Assembly (NCBI RefSeq): GCF_036013525.1
Contig: NZ_CP107853.1
Coordinates: 4,836,001 to 4,900,000 of the forward strand
DNA from: Nonomuraea sp. NBC_00507
GTDB taxonomy: Bacteria; Actinomycetota; Actinomycetes; Streptosporangiales; Streptosporangiaceae
Direction of reading: 5' to 3'
Length of the DNA stretch: 64,000 nt
Positions within the stretch are counted from its first letter, which is position 1. Each line of letters begins with the position of its first letter. The notes beneath the pieces were generated by a model. The model was not told the DNA's origin. It ran no database searches and saw nothing but the letters and a program-made list of their open reading frames with translations. Shown here piece by piece: positions 8,565-17,354 of the stretch. A program made the translations under genes and the position numbers.

Positions 8565-10069
8565 CTCGGATCCTTCCAGGTGGTGAGGCGGAGCTCGGTG
8601 CCGCCGCGGCCCACGCGCAGGTGGACCTGGCCGGCCGGGGCGTCGGAGTCGATCTCTGGGTGGTCGTCGCTGGAGACGGTGACGCGCAGCCTGTGGCCGG
8701 TGCTCAGCCGGTAGTGGGTGGGCCAGGTGCGGAGCTCCAGGTCGTACGTTTTGCCGGGGCGGACGGGAACGGCGCGGTCGTGGCCGAAGCGGTGACTGGC
8801 CTTGAGCCAGCCCTGGGTGATGCGGGCGGCCGTGCCGTCAGGGGCGACGTCCTCGGCGACGATGGCGATGTTGCCGTCGGCGGCGGTGAAGGAGGCGCGT
8901 ACCTTCGCCGTGATGTCTCCGGCGAGGACGAGATCCTGCTGGTAGGGCCGGGTCTGGAAGGTCAGCCGCTCGTCCGGGGCGGCGGCGGCCGGGTCGGTGT
9001 TGACGGTGAAGTGGAGGGCGGCGGGGGCGCTCGGGGCGGAGGTCAGCGTTCCGTCGGCGCTCAGGCCGAGCCGGTGCCGGCGGGCACCGGGAGGAGGCCA
9101 GGTGGAAAACTGCTTCCAGCCGGCGCCCGCGCCGGGGCCGGGGATCTCGTAGGAGGTGACCTTGGCGGCCGGCAAGGGCGCGTCCCGGCGGCCGGCGAGC
9201 CAGCGGTCCCACCAGGCGAGGTACGCGCCGTTGCCGGGGTCGGCGTGCTGGCCGGACGGCCATCCGTGCTGCCAGGGGCCGGCGACCAGCCAGACGTTGC
9301 CCGGGCGGGCCTGGAAGTTCTCCACCATGGCGGCCCGGTATCTGTCGTACCAGCCGGCGATCTCCAGGACGGGAATGTCGAGGTCTTTCCAGCGGGCCTT
9401 GACGCTGCGCTCGCGCCAGAAGTCGTCGTAGAGCGGGTGCTGCGCGTAGGTGACCAGCGTGCCGGGAGCGACGGCGCGCTGCCAGTCGCGGATCCGAGCC
9501 GAGTAGATGCCGCCGCGGTAGATGGTGTTCTCGTACCAGTCGCTGATCCCGTCCACGGGGATGATCGCGGCGAGGTGGGGCGGCTTGTTCACCGCCACCA
9601 GGAGCGAGGAGTGGCCGCCGTAGCTGACGCCGGTCTGCCCGATCTTGCCGGTGGACCACGGCTGGGCGGCCAGCCACTCGATGAGGTCGTAGTTGTCGCG
9701 TTGCTCCTGCGCGCTGAACGGATCGAGCCGGCCGGGGGAGTCGCCCGAGCCGCGGGCGTTGCACACGGCGGCGTGGTAGCCGCGGGTGACGAAGTAGGCG
9801 GCCGCGCGGCCCTGCGCTTCCAGCTGGTTGTAGGCGTTGTAGTCGTACACGATCACCGGGAAGCGGCCGTCGGCGTCGGGCCGGTGCAGGTCGCAGGCCA
9901 GGTGGCCGCCGTCGCGCAGTGGCACCGACACGCGCTCGGTACGCACTCCGTATGTGGCGGGCCGATCGTAGGAGAAGAACGGGTCGGTTTCGGCGCGGGC
10001 GGGCTGGTGCGGGGTGAGGGGGAGCGCCAGGGCGGCGGACAGGGCGGCGGCGATCCTGCCGTACTTCAT
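8561..10069 (-). CDS. secreted CocE/NonD-family (X-Pro dipeptidyl-peptidase S15-like) hydrolase
   Basis: Serine hydrolase of the CocE/NonD family, which includes cocaine esterase, cephalosporin acylases and X-Pro peptidases. A signal peptide occupies about residues 1-28. Seen: DLHRPDADGRFPVIVYDYN, CNARGSGDSPG (oxyanion region), the nucleophile elbow GQTGVSYGGHSS, the WYDR aspartate region, the histidine in AGPWQHG, and a C-terminal jelly-roll (PEPX_C) with HRLRVTVSSDDHPEIDSD. The ATG at 10069 follows GGAG and lies 11 nt after the transporter stop. About 502 residues. Likely an ester hydrolase acting outside the cell in the same pathway as the tannase. Confidence 0.88.
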   Translation of the reverse strand: MKYGRIAAALSAALALPLTPHQPARAETDPFFSYDRPATYGVRTERVSVPLRDGGHLACDLHRPDADGRFPVIVYDYNAYNQLEAQGRAAAYFVTRGYHAAVCNARGSGDSPGRLDPFSAQEQRDNYDLIEWLAAQPWSTGKIGQTGVSYGGHSSLLVAVNKPPHLAAIIPVDGISDWYENTIYRGGIYSARIRDWQRAVAPGTLVTYAQHPLYDDFWRERSVKARWKDLDIPVLEIAGWYDRYRAAMVENFQARPGNVWLVAGPWQHGWPSGQHADPGNGAYLAWWDRWLAGRRDAPLPAAKVTSYEIPGPGAGAGWKQFSTWPPPGARRHRLGLSADGTLTSAPSAPAALHFTVNTDPAAAAPDERLTFQTRPYQQDLVLAGDITAKVRASFTAADGNIAIVAEDVAPDGTAARITQGWLKASHRFGHDRAVPVRPGKTYDLELRTWPTHYRLSTGHRLRVTVSSDDHPEIDSDAPAGQVHLRVGRGGTELRLTTWKDPR

Positions 10070-10080
10070 TGGGGGACTCC

Positions 10081-11385
10081 TCAGAGCGAGATGGCGCCGG
10101 TCACGAGCGCGGCCACGGTCATGACCAGGGTGGTGGCGAACGCCCAGCCGAAGATGAAGCGCTGGTGCCGGCCGAGTTGCACGCCGCTCATGCCGACGAG
10201 GATGAACGTCGCGGCGGTGAGCGGGCTGAGCGGGAAGCCGGTGGTCATCTGGCCGAGGATCGCGGCCCGGGCGATCTCGGCGGACTCGATGCCGAAGCCG
10301 CCGGCGGTCTGGGCCAGCACCGGGAGCACGCCGAAGTAGTAGGCGTCGGGGGTGAAGACCAGGCTGAGCGGCATGCTCGTGACCGCGACCAGCACCGGCA
10401 GGTGGCCGCCGAAGGAGTCGGGGATGATGTTCACGAACGCGGTGGCCATCTCGTTGATCATCTTGGTGCCGGTGAGGATGCCGGTGAAGACGCCCGCCGC
10501 GAAGATCATCGTGGTGACCAGGACCACGCTCTTGGCGTGCCGGTCGAGCAGCTCCTGCTGCTTCTCCCAGGTGGGGTGGTTGACCAGCACGGCGATCGCG
10601 AAGCCGAGCACGAACAGCACCGGCAGCGGCATCGCCTCCAGCACCAGCCCGACCAGCAGCGCGACGGTCAGCGCCAGGTTGAAGGCGGTCAGGGCCGGGT
10701 GCCTGCGCTCCGGGGTCCGGGGCGTCCCTGGGCCGTCGCCGACGACCTGCGGTTGCGGGGGCAGGGTCACCGTGCCGAGGCGGCGGCGTTCCCGCAGGCC
10801 GATCAGGTACGACGCCACCAGCACCCAGGCGATGCCGGCGGCCATCGCGGGCAGGACCGGGGTGAACACCTGCGAGCTGTCCAGCTTCAGCACCGCCATG
10901 GCGCGGGCAGTGGGGCCGCCCCAGGGGATCATGTTCATCACGCCCGCGCCGAGGCAGACGACGCCGGTGAGCACCAGTGGGCTCATGCCGAGCCGTTTGT
11001 AGACGGGCAGCAGGGCGGAGACGGTGATGAGGAAGGTCGAGGCGCCGTCGCCGTCCAGGGCCACGCACATGGTGATGACCGCCGTGCCCACGGCGATCCG
11101 CATCGGGTCGTCCTTGGCCACCCGCAGGATGCCGCGGATCAGCGGATCGAACAGCCCTGTGTCGATCATCAGGCTGAAGTAGAGCACCGCGAAAGCGATC
11201 ATGATGCCGGTCGGCGCCACCTTGGCCAGCCCGTTGAGGATCATCGGGCCCATGTCGGCGGCGAACCCGCCGGCCACCGCGGTCAGCACCGGGACCAGCA
11301 CCAGCGCGGTGAGGACCGAGACGCGCCTGGTCATGGTGAGCACCAGGAACAGGCCGATGGTGAGAAAGCCCAGGAGCGCGATCAT
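10081..11385 (-). CDS. CitMHS-family (CitM-like) divalent metal-citrate/carboxylate transporter
   Basis: Polytopic inner-membrane symporter of the citrate-Mg/Ca:H+ family, 434 residues with about 11-12 hydrophobic segments. Family-typical stretches are seen at MIALLGFLTIGLFL, CVALDGDGASTFLITVSALLPVY, NMIPWGGPTARA, FTPDAYYFGVLPVL and FPLSPLTAATFILVG. The ATG at 11385 follows AAAGGA; the open frame extends further upstream but is not membrane-like there. First gene of the minus-strand unit read away from the LysR gene. It probably imports citrate or a related tri- or dicarboxylate such as citramalate or malate. Confidence 0.9.
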   Translation of the reverse strand: MIALLGFLTIGLFLVLTMTRRVSVLTALVLVPVLTAVAGGFAADMGPMILNGLAKVAPTGIMIAFAVLYFSLMIDTGLFDPLIRGILRVAKDDPMRIAVGTAVITMCVALDGDGASTFLITVSALLPVYKRLGMSPLVLTGVVCLGAGVMNMIPWGGPTARAMAVLKLDSSQVFTPVLPAMAAGIAWVLVASYLIGLRERRRLGTVTLPPQPQVVGDGPGTPRTPERRHPALTAFNLALTVALLVGLVLEAMPLPVLFVLGFAIAVLVNHPTWEKQQELLDRHAKSVVLVTTMIFAAGVFTGILTGTKMINEMATAFVNIIPDSFGGHLPVLVAVTSMPLSLVFTPDAYYFGVLPVLAQTAGGFGIESAEIARAAILGQMTTGFPLSPLTAATFILVGMSGVQLGRHQRFIFGWAFATTLVMTVAALVTGAISL

Positions 11386-11466
11386 CGGGGTCCTTTTCTT
11401 TCGGGAGGTTACGGAGAAGTTTCCGAGCGCCGACCTTTCACGTCCACCATCAAAAGTGGATTTATC

Positions 11467-11481
11467 CATGCGTTATGCGCA
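11467..11481 (-). promoter_or_regulatory. LysR-type box controlling the CitMHS operon
   Basis: Read towards CitMHS the element is TGCGCATAACGCATG. It contains TGCG-N5-CGCA, a T-N11-A LysR box. It lies 81 nt before the CitMHS start and just ahead of the LysR gene, the classic position for divergent control. A related element, in the same orientation relative to its target, sits before the CoA-transferase gene. Confidence 0.6.
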
Positions 11482-11493
11482 ACAGTTGCATCC

Positions 11494-12420
11494 ATGGAAG
11501 CCAGCCTCCGGCAGCTCGCCGCCTACGTCGCCGTCGCCAAGGCGGCCAGCTTCACCGCCGCGGCCGCTCAGTTGCACGTCTCGCAGTCGACGTTGAGCCG
11601 CGCCGTGGCCGACCTGGAGCGCGTGCTCGGCGTCCGCCTGCTGGCGCGCGACACCCGCAACGTGCAGCTCACCGCGGCGGGCCAGGAGACCCTGCGGGTG
11701 GCCGAGCAGATCGTCGGCGCCCACCGGTCGGGCATGAAAGAGCTGCAGCGCTACCTGTTCGGCGAGTCGGGCATGGTGGCCGTGGCCACCCTGCCCTCGG
11801 TCGCGGCCGTGCTGCTGCCACGCATGATCTCCGCCTTCAGGGGACAGCGCCCGCTCGTGACCGTCCGCATCATGGACGGGCTCGAACGGGCCGTGCTCGG
11901 CAAGGTGCTGTCCGGCGACGCCGACTTCGCCATCACCACGGTCGGCGCGCCGTCGGATCGGCTCGAACACCGCCCGCTGATCCGCGACCGCTTCCACGCG
12001 GTGCTGCCGGAGGGGCACTCGCTCGCCGACCGCGACGAGGTCGCCTGGGAGGACCTGGCCGCCGAGCCGTTCCTGGCCGTGGGGCCGCAGTCCAGTGTCC
12101 GCAGGCTCACGGACGCGGCGTTCGCCCAGGCGGGAGCCGAGGTGACGCTCGCGGCGGAGGCGAGCAACGTGGCGACGGTGGGCGGCCTGGTCGCCGCCGG
12201 GCTCGGCGTGTCCGCGATGCCCGCCCTGGTGCTGCCGCTCCTGGGACCCGGGCACATCTTGCACCGCCCGCTGGTCGGCCCCGTGGTCGAGCGGCGACTG
12301 GACGTCGTGGTCCGGGCGCGGCGGACCCTGCCGGTCGCTGCGGCCGCGTTCCTCGACCTGCTGGAGGAGTCCCGTACTCGGGCGCTGGATGTGCCTGTGG
12401 GCGCCTCCTGGGTTGACTAA
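11494..12420 (+). CDS. LysR-family transcriptional regulator
   Basis: Typical 308-residue LTTR: N-terminal winged helix (LRQLAAYVAVAKAASFTAAAAQLHVSQSTLSRAVADLE), linker helix, then a two-lobe effector domain (VAVATLPSVAAVLLPRM, DADFAITTVG, VAAGLGVSAMPAL). The ATG at 11494 gives a clean N-terminus; a very long frame running in from upstream is antisense to the transporter and should be ignored. It lies between the CitMHS operon and the CoA-transferase operon with a matching box on each flank, so it probably controls both. The co-inducer is likely the transported carboxylate or its CoA-pathway product. Confidence 0.93.
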   Translation: MEASLRQLAAYVAVAKAASFTAAAAQLHVSQSTLSRAVADLERVLGVRLLARDTRNVQLTAAGQETLRVAEQIVGAHRSGMKELQRYLFGESGMVAVATLPSVAAVLLPRMISAFRGQRPLVTVRIMDGLERAVLGKVLSGDADFAITTVGAPSDRLEHRPLIRDRFHAVLPEGHSLADRDEVAWEDLAAEPFLAVGPQSSVRRLTDAAFAQAGAEVTLAAEASNVATVGGLVAAGLGVSAMPALVLPLLGPGHILHRPLVGPVVERRLDVVVRARRTLPVAAAAFLDLLEESRTRALDVPVGASWVD

Positions 12421-12435
12421 TGCGTAAATAGCATG
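12421..12435 (+). promoter_or_regulatory. second LysR-type box, ahead of the CoA-transferase operon
   Basis: TGCGTAAATAGCATG begins directly after the LysR stop codon. It matches the element before CitMHS at 11 of 15 positions, shares further bases beyond the box (GCATGnAT), includes a T-N11-A motif, and lies 82 nt before its target start against 81 nt for the other copy. Confidence 0.55.
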
Positions 12436-12517
12436 AATTTATCTATTTCTTGTGCTGGACCCGCATTTCTTCGCCTGGGCAGGATGACATGGAACCCGAC
12501 AGGACGAAGGAGCATGC

Positions 12518-13723
12518 GTGGCCTCTGAACAACAGCGAGGGCAGTTGTGCGGCTTGAAGGTGGTGGAGTTCGCCCACGTGGTCGCCGGGCCGCTGGCCGG
12601 CTCCATGCTCGCCGACCAGGGCGCGGACGTGGTGCACGTGGAACCCCCGGGCGTCGGCGACGCCGCCCGCGCGATGGGTCCGACGCGCGACGGCGTGCCG
12701 CTGTGGTTCAAGGTCGCCGGCCGGAACAAGCGCTCCGTCACCCTGGACTTGCACGACTCCGGCGGCCGGCAGGTCGCGCACCGGCTGGTGGCCTGGGCCG
12801 ACGTCGTGATCGTCACGCTCCGGCCGGGCCGGCTGCGGACCTGGGAGCTCGACTGGGAGGCCGTGCACCGGATCAACCCCAAGGCCGTCCTGCTGCAGAT
12901 CTCCGGATTCGGCGCGACCTCGTCCCAGGCCGACGCCCCAGGATTCGGGAAGGTCGGCGAGGCCAGGAGCGGCGTGGTGCACCTGACCGGGTTCCCGGAC
13001 GGCCCGCCCGTGCACACCGGGTTCTCCCATGGCGACGCGGTGACCGGCCTGATGGGCGCCTACGCCATACTCGCCGCCCTGCACCGCCGGGCGCACGACC
13101 CCGGCTTCGACGGCGAGTGGATCGACCTCGCCCTCTTCGAGCCCCTGTTCCGGCTCGTCGAATGGCAGGTCATCGCCCATGACCAGCTCGGCGTCGTCCC
13201 CGGTAGATCCGGCAACCAGCTCGCCGTCGCCCCCGCCGCCGTGATCAACACCTACCTGTCCCGCGACGGCGACTGGATCACCGTGACCTCCGCGACCCTC
13301 CGCTCCGTGCTGAACGTCGTCCGCCTCCTGGGCCTGCCCGAGGAGGACTATGCCACCACCCGGCAGCAGCTCGCCGGACGGGAACGGCTGGACCAGGGGC
13401 TCCGCGCCTGGGTGGCGGCCCGCGAGACCGGCGAGTGCCTGAGGGTCTTCGCCGAGGCCGAGGTGGTCGCCTCCCGCGTCTTCACCGCCGCGGACATCGC
13501 CGCCGACCCCGTCTACGCCGAACGCGGCGACATCGTCACCGTCGACGATCCCGACCTCGGCCCCGTCCGCATGCAGGCCGCCCTCCCGCACTTCCACCAG
13601 GAGCCCGGGCACATCTGGCGCACCGGGCCCGCGCTCGGGCAGGACAACGACCTCGTCTACCGCGACTGGCTCGGGCTCGGCGCGGAGGAGATCGTGGACC
13701 TGGAGAAGCGCGGTGTCATCTGA
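12518..13723 (+). CDS. CaiB/BaiF family (class III) CoA-transferase
   Basis: Transfers CoA from a donor such as succinyl-CoA to a carboxylic acid. Seen: the family opening GLKVVEFAHVVAGPLAGSMLADQGADVVHVEPP, the GRNKRSVTLDLH segment, the ISGFG motif and a candidate catalytic aspartate in the HGDAVTGLMGAYAILAALHRR helix. 401 residues, full length. GTG at 12518 after AAGGAG. It overlaps the downstream lyase gene by 11 nt. With a CitE-like lyase as partner and a carboxylate importer under the same regulator, the likely job is to activate a hydroxy-dicarboxylate (citramalate, itaconate-derived or malate type) for C-C cleavage. The substrate is inference. Confidence 0.88.
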   Translation: MASEQQRGQLCGLKVVEFAHVVAGPLAGSMLADQGADVVHVEPPGVGDAARAMGPTRDGVPLWFKVAGRNKRSVTLDLHDSGGRQVAHRLVAWADVVIVTLRPGRLRTWELDWEAVHRINPKAVLLQISGFGATSSQADAPGFGKVGEARSGVVHLTGFPDGPPVHTGFSHGDAVTGLMGAYAILAALHRRAHDPGFDGEWIDLALFEPLFRLVEWQVIAHDQLGVVPGRSGNQLAVAPAAVINTYLSRDGDWITVTSATLRSVLNVVRLLGLPEEDYATTRQQLAGRERLDQGLRAWVAARETGECLRVFAEAEVVASRVFTAADIAADPVYAERGDIVTVDDPDLGPVRMQAALPHFHQEPGHIWRTGPALGQDNDLVYRDWLGLGAEEIVDLEKRGVI

Positions 13724-14588
13724 CCGGCCCCAGCTGCGCTCCCTGCTCTTCGTCCCGGGGACCAGAACCGAGTGGCTCGCCAAGGCGGCGGCCGCGGGGG
13801 CCGACGCGGCCATCCTCGACCTCGAGGACGCGGTCCCGCCCGCTGAGAAACCCGCCGCCCGCGCCCGCGTGGCCGACGCCGTCGCGAACGCGAGCGGCGA
13901 CATGGCCGTCCTCGTCCGCATCAACCCCCTCGACAGCTGGGCGGCCGCCGAGGACCTGCGCGCCGTCACGCACGCCGGCCTGGCCGGGGTGGTCGTGCCC
14001 AAGATCGGCGGGCCGGCGGACGTGCTTATGGCCGATCGGCTCCTGACCTGGTGCGAACGCGAACACGGCCTGCCCGAAGGGCATCTCGCCCTGGTGCCGC
14101 TGCTGGAGAGCGCCGCCGCGCTGCGGGAGGCGTACGAGATCGGCCGGGCCGCCCCCCGCGTCGCCTACCTGGGCGCGGTCACCGGCAAGGGCGGCGACGT
14201 CGAGCGCGCGATCGGCTACCGCTGGAGCCGCGAGGGCGCCGAGACCCTGGCCCTGCGCTCCCGTGTCCTGCTGGACGTCCGGGCGGCGGGAGTGCCGTGT
14301 CCGGTTGCCGGCCTGTGGACCGGCGTCGGCGACCTGGAGGGGTTGCGGGCGTTCGCGGAGCAGAACCGCTCGCTCGGCTACGACGGCATGATGGCCATCC
14401 ACCCCTCCCACGTCCCCGTGATCAACGAGGTGTATTCACCTGGTCCCGAGGAGCTCGCCCGCTACGAGCGGCTGATCGCCGCGGTGGAGGAGGCGCGGGC
14501 GCGCGGCGCCGGGGCGATCGCGTTCGAGGGGGAGATGGTGGACGAGGCCATGGCGGGCAGAGCCCGAGCGGCCCTCGAACGCCGTTGA
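13713..14588 (+). CDS. HpcH/HpaI aldolase/CitE-like acyl-CoA lyase (citramalyl-/malyl-CoA lyase type)
   Basis: TIM-barrel Mg-dependent lyase. Seen: LRSLLFVPGTR at the N-terminus, the metal-site acidic cluster in ILDLEDAVPPAEK, VRINPLDSW, VVVPKIG, PLLESAAAL with the second acidic ligand, and the C-terminal MMAIHPSHVPVINEVYSP. 291 residues, the length of stand-alone CitE-like lyases. CitD and CitF of the citrate lyase complex are absent, so a free CoA-thioester lyase producing acetyl-CoA plus pyruvate or glyoxylate is more likely than citrate lyase. GTG start at 13713 inside the end of the CoA-transferase gene. Confidence 0.87.
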   Translation: MSSDRPQLRSLLFVPGTRTEWLAKAAAAGADAAILDLEDAVPPAEKPAARARVADAVANASGDMAVLVRINPLDSWAAAEDLRAVTHAGLAGVVVPKIGGPADVLMADRLLTWCEREHGLPEGHLALVPLLESAAALREAYEIGRAAPRVAYLGAVTGKGGDVERAIGYRWSREGAETLALRSRVLLDVRAAGVPCPVAGLWTGVGDLEGLRAFAEQNRSLGYDGMMAIHPSHVPVINEVYSPGPEELARYERLIAAVEEARARGAGAIAFEGEMVDEAMAGRARAALERR

Positions 14589-14833
14589 GGTTCGGACCAA
14601 ACTGTGCCCCTTCGTCTGGCGAGCGGGGTCGGTGTGTTCAGCGCGCTCAGCAATGCCGGTTCCGCCGCCTGTACCACTCGTGCAGGTCATCGTCCCGGTG
14701 CTGACCACCGTCGGGTCCAGGGCCGGAAGCGGTGGGCGTACGCGCTTGACCCTGCTCACTCGGCAGCGCAGCCGCCTTCGAACCGTGACCTTGCGGCACC
14801 TTCCGGGCGCCGTGAGCGGGATAGGCTCGGCCT

Positions 14834-16339
14834 GTGCCCACCTACGTCGCCGTGGATCTCGGGGCGGAGAGCGGACGGGTGCTCGCGGGTGAGTTCGACG
14901 GCGAGCGTCTCGTGGTGCGCGAGGCCCACCGCTTTCCCAACGTGCCGGTGCGCGTTCTCGGCGGCCTCCACTGGGACGTTCTGCGCCTGCTGGCGGAGGC
15001 GCGTGCCGGGATCGGGCGCGTCGTCAGCGAGCGTCGGGTCGTCAGCGTCGGCGTGGACGCATGGGGCAACGACTTCGGGCTGCTCGACCGCGACCAGCGG
15101 CTCGTGGCCAACCCCCGGCACCATCGCGACCCCTACGCCGTGGGCCTGACCGCCCTGGTCTCCTCTCAAGAGCACTACGAGGTGACGGGGGTGCAGCCGC
15201 TGCCCATCAACACCTCGTGCCAGCTGCTCGCGCACGCCGGGTCGCCGCTGCTGGACGCCGCCGATCGGCTGGTGATGTTACCGGACCTGTTCACCCTCTG
15301 GCTGAGCGGCGAGATGCTCACCGAGCGGACGATCGCCAGCACCAGCCAGCTCCTGGACGCCCGGACCGGCCGTTGGGCCGGCGACCTCATCGCCCGGCTC
15401 GGGCTGCCGTCGCGTCTGTTCGGCGGGGAAATCGTCGAGCCCGGCACGGTCGCCGGGCCGCTGCGGGACGAATCCGGCCGGCCCGGCGAGGCCGTCGTGG
15501 TCGCCGTGGCCGGTCATGACACCGCATCGGCGGTTGCGGCGCTCCCCGTCGTCTCCGGTCCGAGCGGCTCCTCTGGCGCGGTCGCGTACATCTCCTGCGG
15601 CACGTGGTCGCTCGTCGGTGTGGAGACGGCCGGGCCCATCACCACCCCGGAGTCCCGGCTCGCCGGGTTCACCAACGAGGGTGGCGTGCTCGGCACTGTG
15701 CGGTTCCTGCGCAATCTCAACGGCCTTTGGCTGCTTCAGGAGTGCCGCCGAGCTTGGGGGACCGGCGCTTCGTACGCCGACCTGGTCGCCGAGGCCGAGG
15801 CCGCACCCGCTTTCGGCCCGCTGATCGATCCCACCCACCTGGGATTCCTGAAGCCGGAGGACATGCCAGCACGAGTCGCGGCGTTCTGCCGCGCGACGGG
15901 CCAGCCGGTGCCCGAGGGCCGGGCCGCGATGGTGCGTTGCATCCTGGAGAGCCTGGCGTGCTCCTACCGCCTGGTCCTGGAGCAGGCAGAGGAGCTGACC
16001 GGCCGCCCGGTGGAGGCCGTACACCTCGTCGGCGGTGGCGCTGCCAGCGATACGCTCTGCCGGCTCACCGCGGACATCGGCGGGCGGCCCGTGCTCGCGG
16101 GGCCGGTCGAGGCGACCGGTATCGGCAACCTCCTCGTCCAGGTCATGGCCCACGGGGGCATCGGTTCTCTTGGAGAGCTGCGCGAGGTGGTCCGCCGGTC
16201 GTACCCGCCCCGGACATTCCTGCCGGACAGTGAGCGCGAGCCGTACGATGCGACGTATGTCCGGTTCCGTGAATTGACCGCTGTTGACAACTTCTGGAGT
16301 AAAGTAGCGTCCCAGAGGTGCCCGACCATAGATGAGTGA
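14834..16339 (+). CDS. rhaB-like: FGGY-family carbohydrate kinase, rhamnulokinase-like
   Basis: Cytoplasmic sugar kinase with two actin-like ATPase domains, 501 residues. Seen: the N-terminal AVDLGAESGRV phosphate loop, VGVDAWGNDFGLLD with the catalytic aspartate, AGHDTASAV, ISCGTWSLVGVE (resembles the rhamnulokinase signature), TNEGGVLGTVRFLRNLNGLWLLQECRR, and VHLVGGGAASDTLCRLTADIGGRPV at the ATP site. These last segments favour L-rhamnulose kinase over xylulo- or glycerol kinase. GTG start with a weak ribosome site. Overlaps the DeoR gene by 8 nt. No rhamnose isomerase or aldolase is nearby, so the substrate could be another deoxy-ketose. Confidence 0.85.
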   Translation: MPTYVAVDLGAESGRVLAGEFDGERLVVREAHRFPNVPVRVLGGLHWDVLRLLAEARAGIGRVVSERRVVSVGVDAWGNDFGLLDRDQRLVANPRHHRDPYAVGLTALVSSQEHYEVTGVQPLPINTSCQLLAHAGSPLLDAADRLVMLPDLFTLWLSGEMLTERTIASTSQLLDARTGRWAGDLIARLGLPSRLFGGEIVEPGTVAGPLRDESGRPGEAVVVAVAGHDTASAVAALPVVSGPSGSSGAVAYISCGTWSLVGVETAGPITTPESRLAGFTNEGGVLGTVRFLRNLNGLWLLQECRRAWGTGASYADLVAEAEAAPAFGPLIDPTHLGFLKPEDMPARVAAFCRATGQPVPEGRAAMVRCILESLACSYRLVLEQAEELTGRPVEAVHLVGGGAASDTLCRLTADIGGRPVLAGPVEATGIGNLLVQVMAHGGIGSLGELREVVRRSYPPRTFLPDSEREPYDATYVRFRELTAVDNFWSKVASQRCPTIDE

Positions 16340-17117
16340 GCCCGGTCCCATGCTGATCGCAGAGCGGCGACGCCGCATCCTGGAGCACGTGCACGAGCAC
16401 GGATATGCCTCGTTCCGGGAGCTGGCCGACGCGCTCGGCACGTCGGAGTCCACTGTCCGGCGGGACCTGCGGTCGCTGGTAGGCGAGGGCCTGCTGGACG
16501 CCACTCGGGGTGGTGTGACTCTGCCCGTCTTCCCCACGGCGTCGCGTCCGGTCTCCGTCGACGCGGTGGCGGCCGAGCGCGAGGCCATCGCCGCCCACGC
16601 CGCGACGCTCGTGGAGCCCGGCACCGCCGTCCTGCTCGGTCCCGGGCGCACCACCGCGGCGCTGGCCCGGCGGCTCGCCGAGTTGCCGTCCCTCACCGTG
16701 GTCACCAACTCCACCATGGTGGTCGAGGCGCTCATGGACGCGCCCCACATCGAAGTCGTCGCGGTGGGCGGCACGCTGCGCCGGTCCATCCACGCCTTCG
16801 TGGGGCCGATCACCGAGCAGCACCTGGAGGGCCTGCGGGGCGCGCAGACCTTCCTGTCAGGCGACGGCGTCACCCCCGAGAGGGGACTGACCACACCCAA
16901 CGTCTTCGCCGCCGCCACCGACCAGGCTCTCGCCGCGGCCGGCCGCGAGGTCGTCGTCCTCGCCGACCACTCCAAGATCGGTCATGACACGATGTGTCAG
17001 ACCGTGTCCACCGAGCGCATGAGCGTCCTGGTCACAGACCTGAAGGCGGACTCCGTCATGGTGAACCGGCTTGTCGGCGCGCAGGTCGACGTCCACATTG
17101 CTGACATGAACCGATGA
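16332..17117 (+). CDS. DeoR/GlpR-family sugar-responsive regulator
   Basis: 261 residues: N-terminal DeoR winged helix (RRRRILEHVHEHGYASFRELADALGTSESTVRRDLRSL) and a C-terminal sugar-phosphate-sensing domain (LVEPGTAVLLGPGRTTAALARRL, VVTNSTMVVEAL, VAVGGTLRRSIHAFVGP, FLSGDGVTPERGLTTPN, VVLADHSKIG). The start overlaps the kinase stop, so kinase and regulator are made together. Rhizobial rhamnose loci also pair a DeoR regulator and a kinase with a CUT2 importer. It probably represses this operon until a phosphorylated sugar appears. Confidence 0.9.
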   Translation: MSEPGPMLIAERRRRILEHVHEHGYASFRELADALGTSESTVRRDLRSLVGEGLLDATRGGVTLPVFPTASRPVSVDAVAAEREAIAAHAATLVEPGTAVLLGPGRTTAALARRLAELPSLTVVTNSTMVVEALMDAPHIEVVAVGGTLRRSIHAFVGPITEQHLEGLRGAQTFLSGDGVTPERGLTTPNVFAAATDQALAAAGREVVVLADHSKIGHDTMCQTVSTERMSVLVTDLKADSVMVNRLVGAQVDVHIADMNR

Positions 17118-17250
17118 GTTCTGACCCAACCTGACATCTTTTCTGGGCACGTAACGAGTCAGCGACACCCGTCCCTCCGCCGTTTCCGCGTATGAGCAGC
17201 TTGCAGGGATCCTAGCGGCCCGCCATCGCGTGTTGTTCTGGCGACGCATA

Positions 17251-17281
17251 TTGACACATCGGTAACCGCCGTGGCTATCAT
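17251..17281 (+). promoter_or_regulatory. candidate promoter of the first sugar ABC transporter
   Basis: TTGACA at 17251-17256 and TATCAT at 17276-17281, a 19-nt spacer (longer than ideal), 73 nt before the lipoprotein start. The 237-nt gap between the DeoR gene and the transporter holds no other recognisable feature. Confidence 0.35.
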
Positions 17282-17354
17282 CCTCTCAACTTCCTGTCAA
17301 AACCATTCAAGTTGTGGCAGGCGGTGCCCGTTCCCTCGGAAGGAGGGTCACTTG

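Noticed and set aside
6957..8714. Long plus-strand open frame (585 codons) opposite the tannase and CocE genes
   Set aside because: It is antisense to two clear enzymes, is rich in Gly/Val/Arg/Ala shadow composition and has no domain signal.
10069..11493. Plus-strand frame that runs into the LysR gene and would give a 783-residue protein
   Set aside because: The upstream 475 residues are antisense to the CitMHS transporter. The LysR protein begins cleanly at ATG 11494.
13713..14588. Citrate lyase beta subunit (CitE) of the CitDEF complex
   Set aside because: No CitD acyl carrier, CitF or maturation genes are present. The partner is a class III CoA-transferase, so a stand-alone CoA-thioester lyase is more likely.
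14589..14833. Possible small gene or IS remnant between the lyase and the kinase
   Set aside because: No transposase motif, inverted repeats or credible ribosome site was found; nothing recognisable in these 245 nt.
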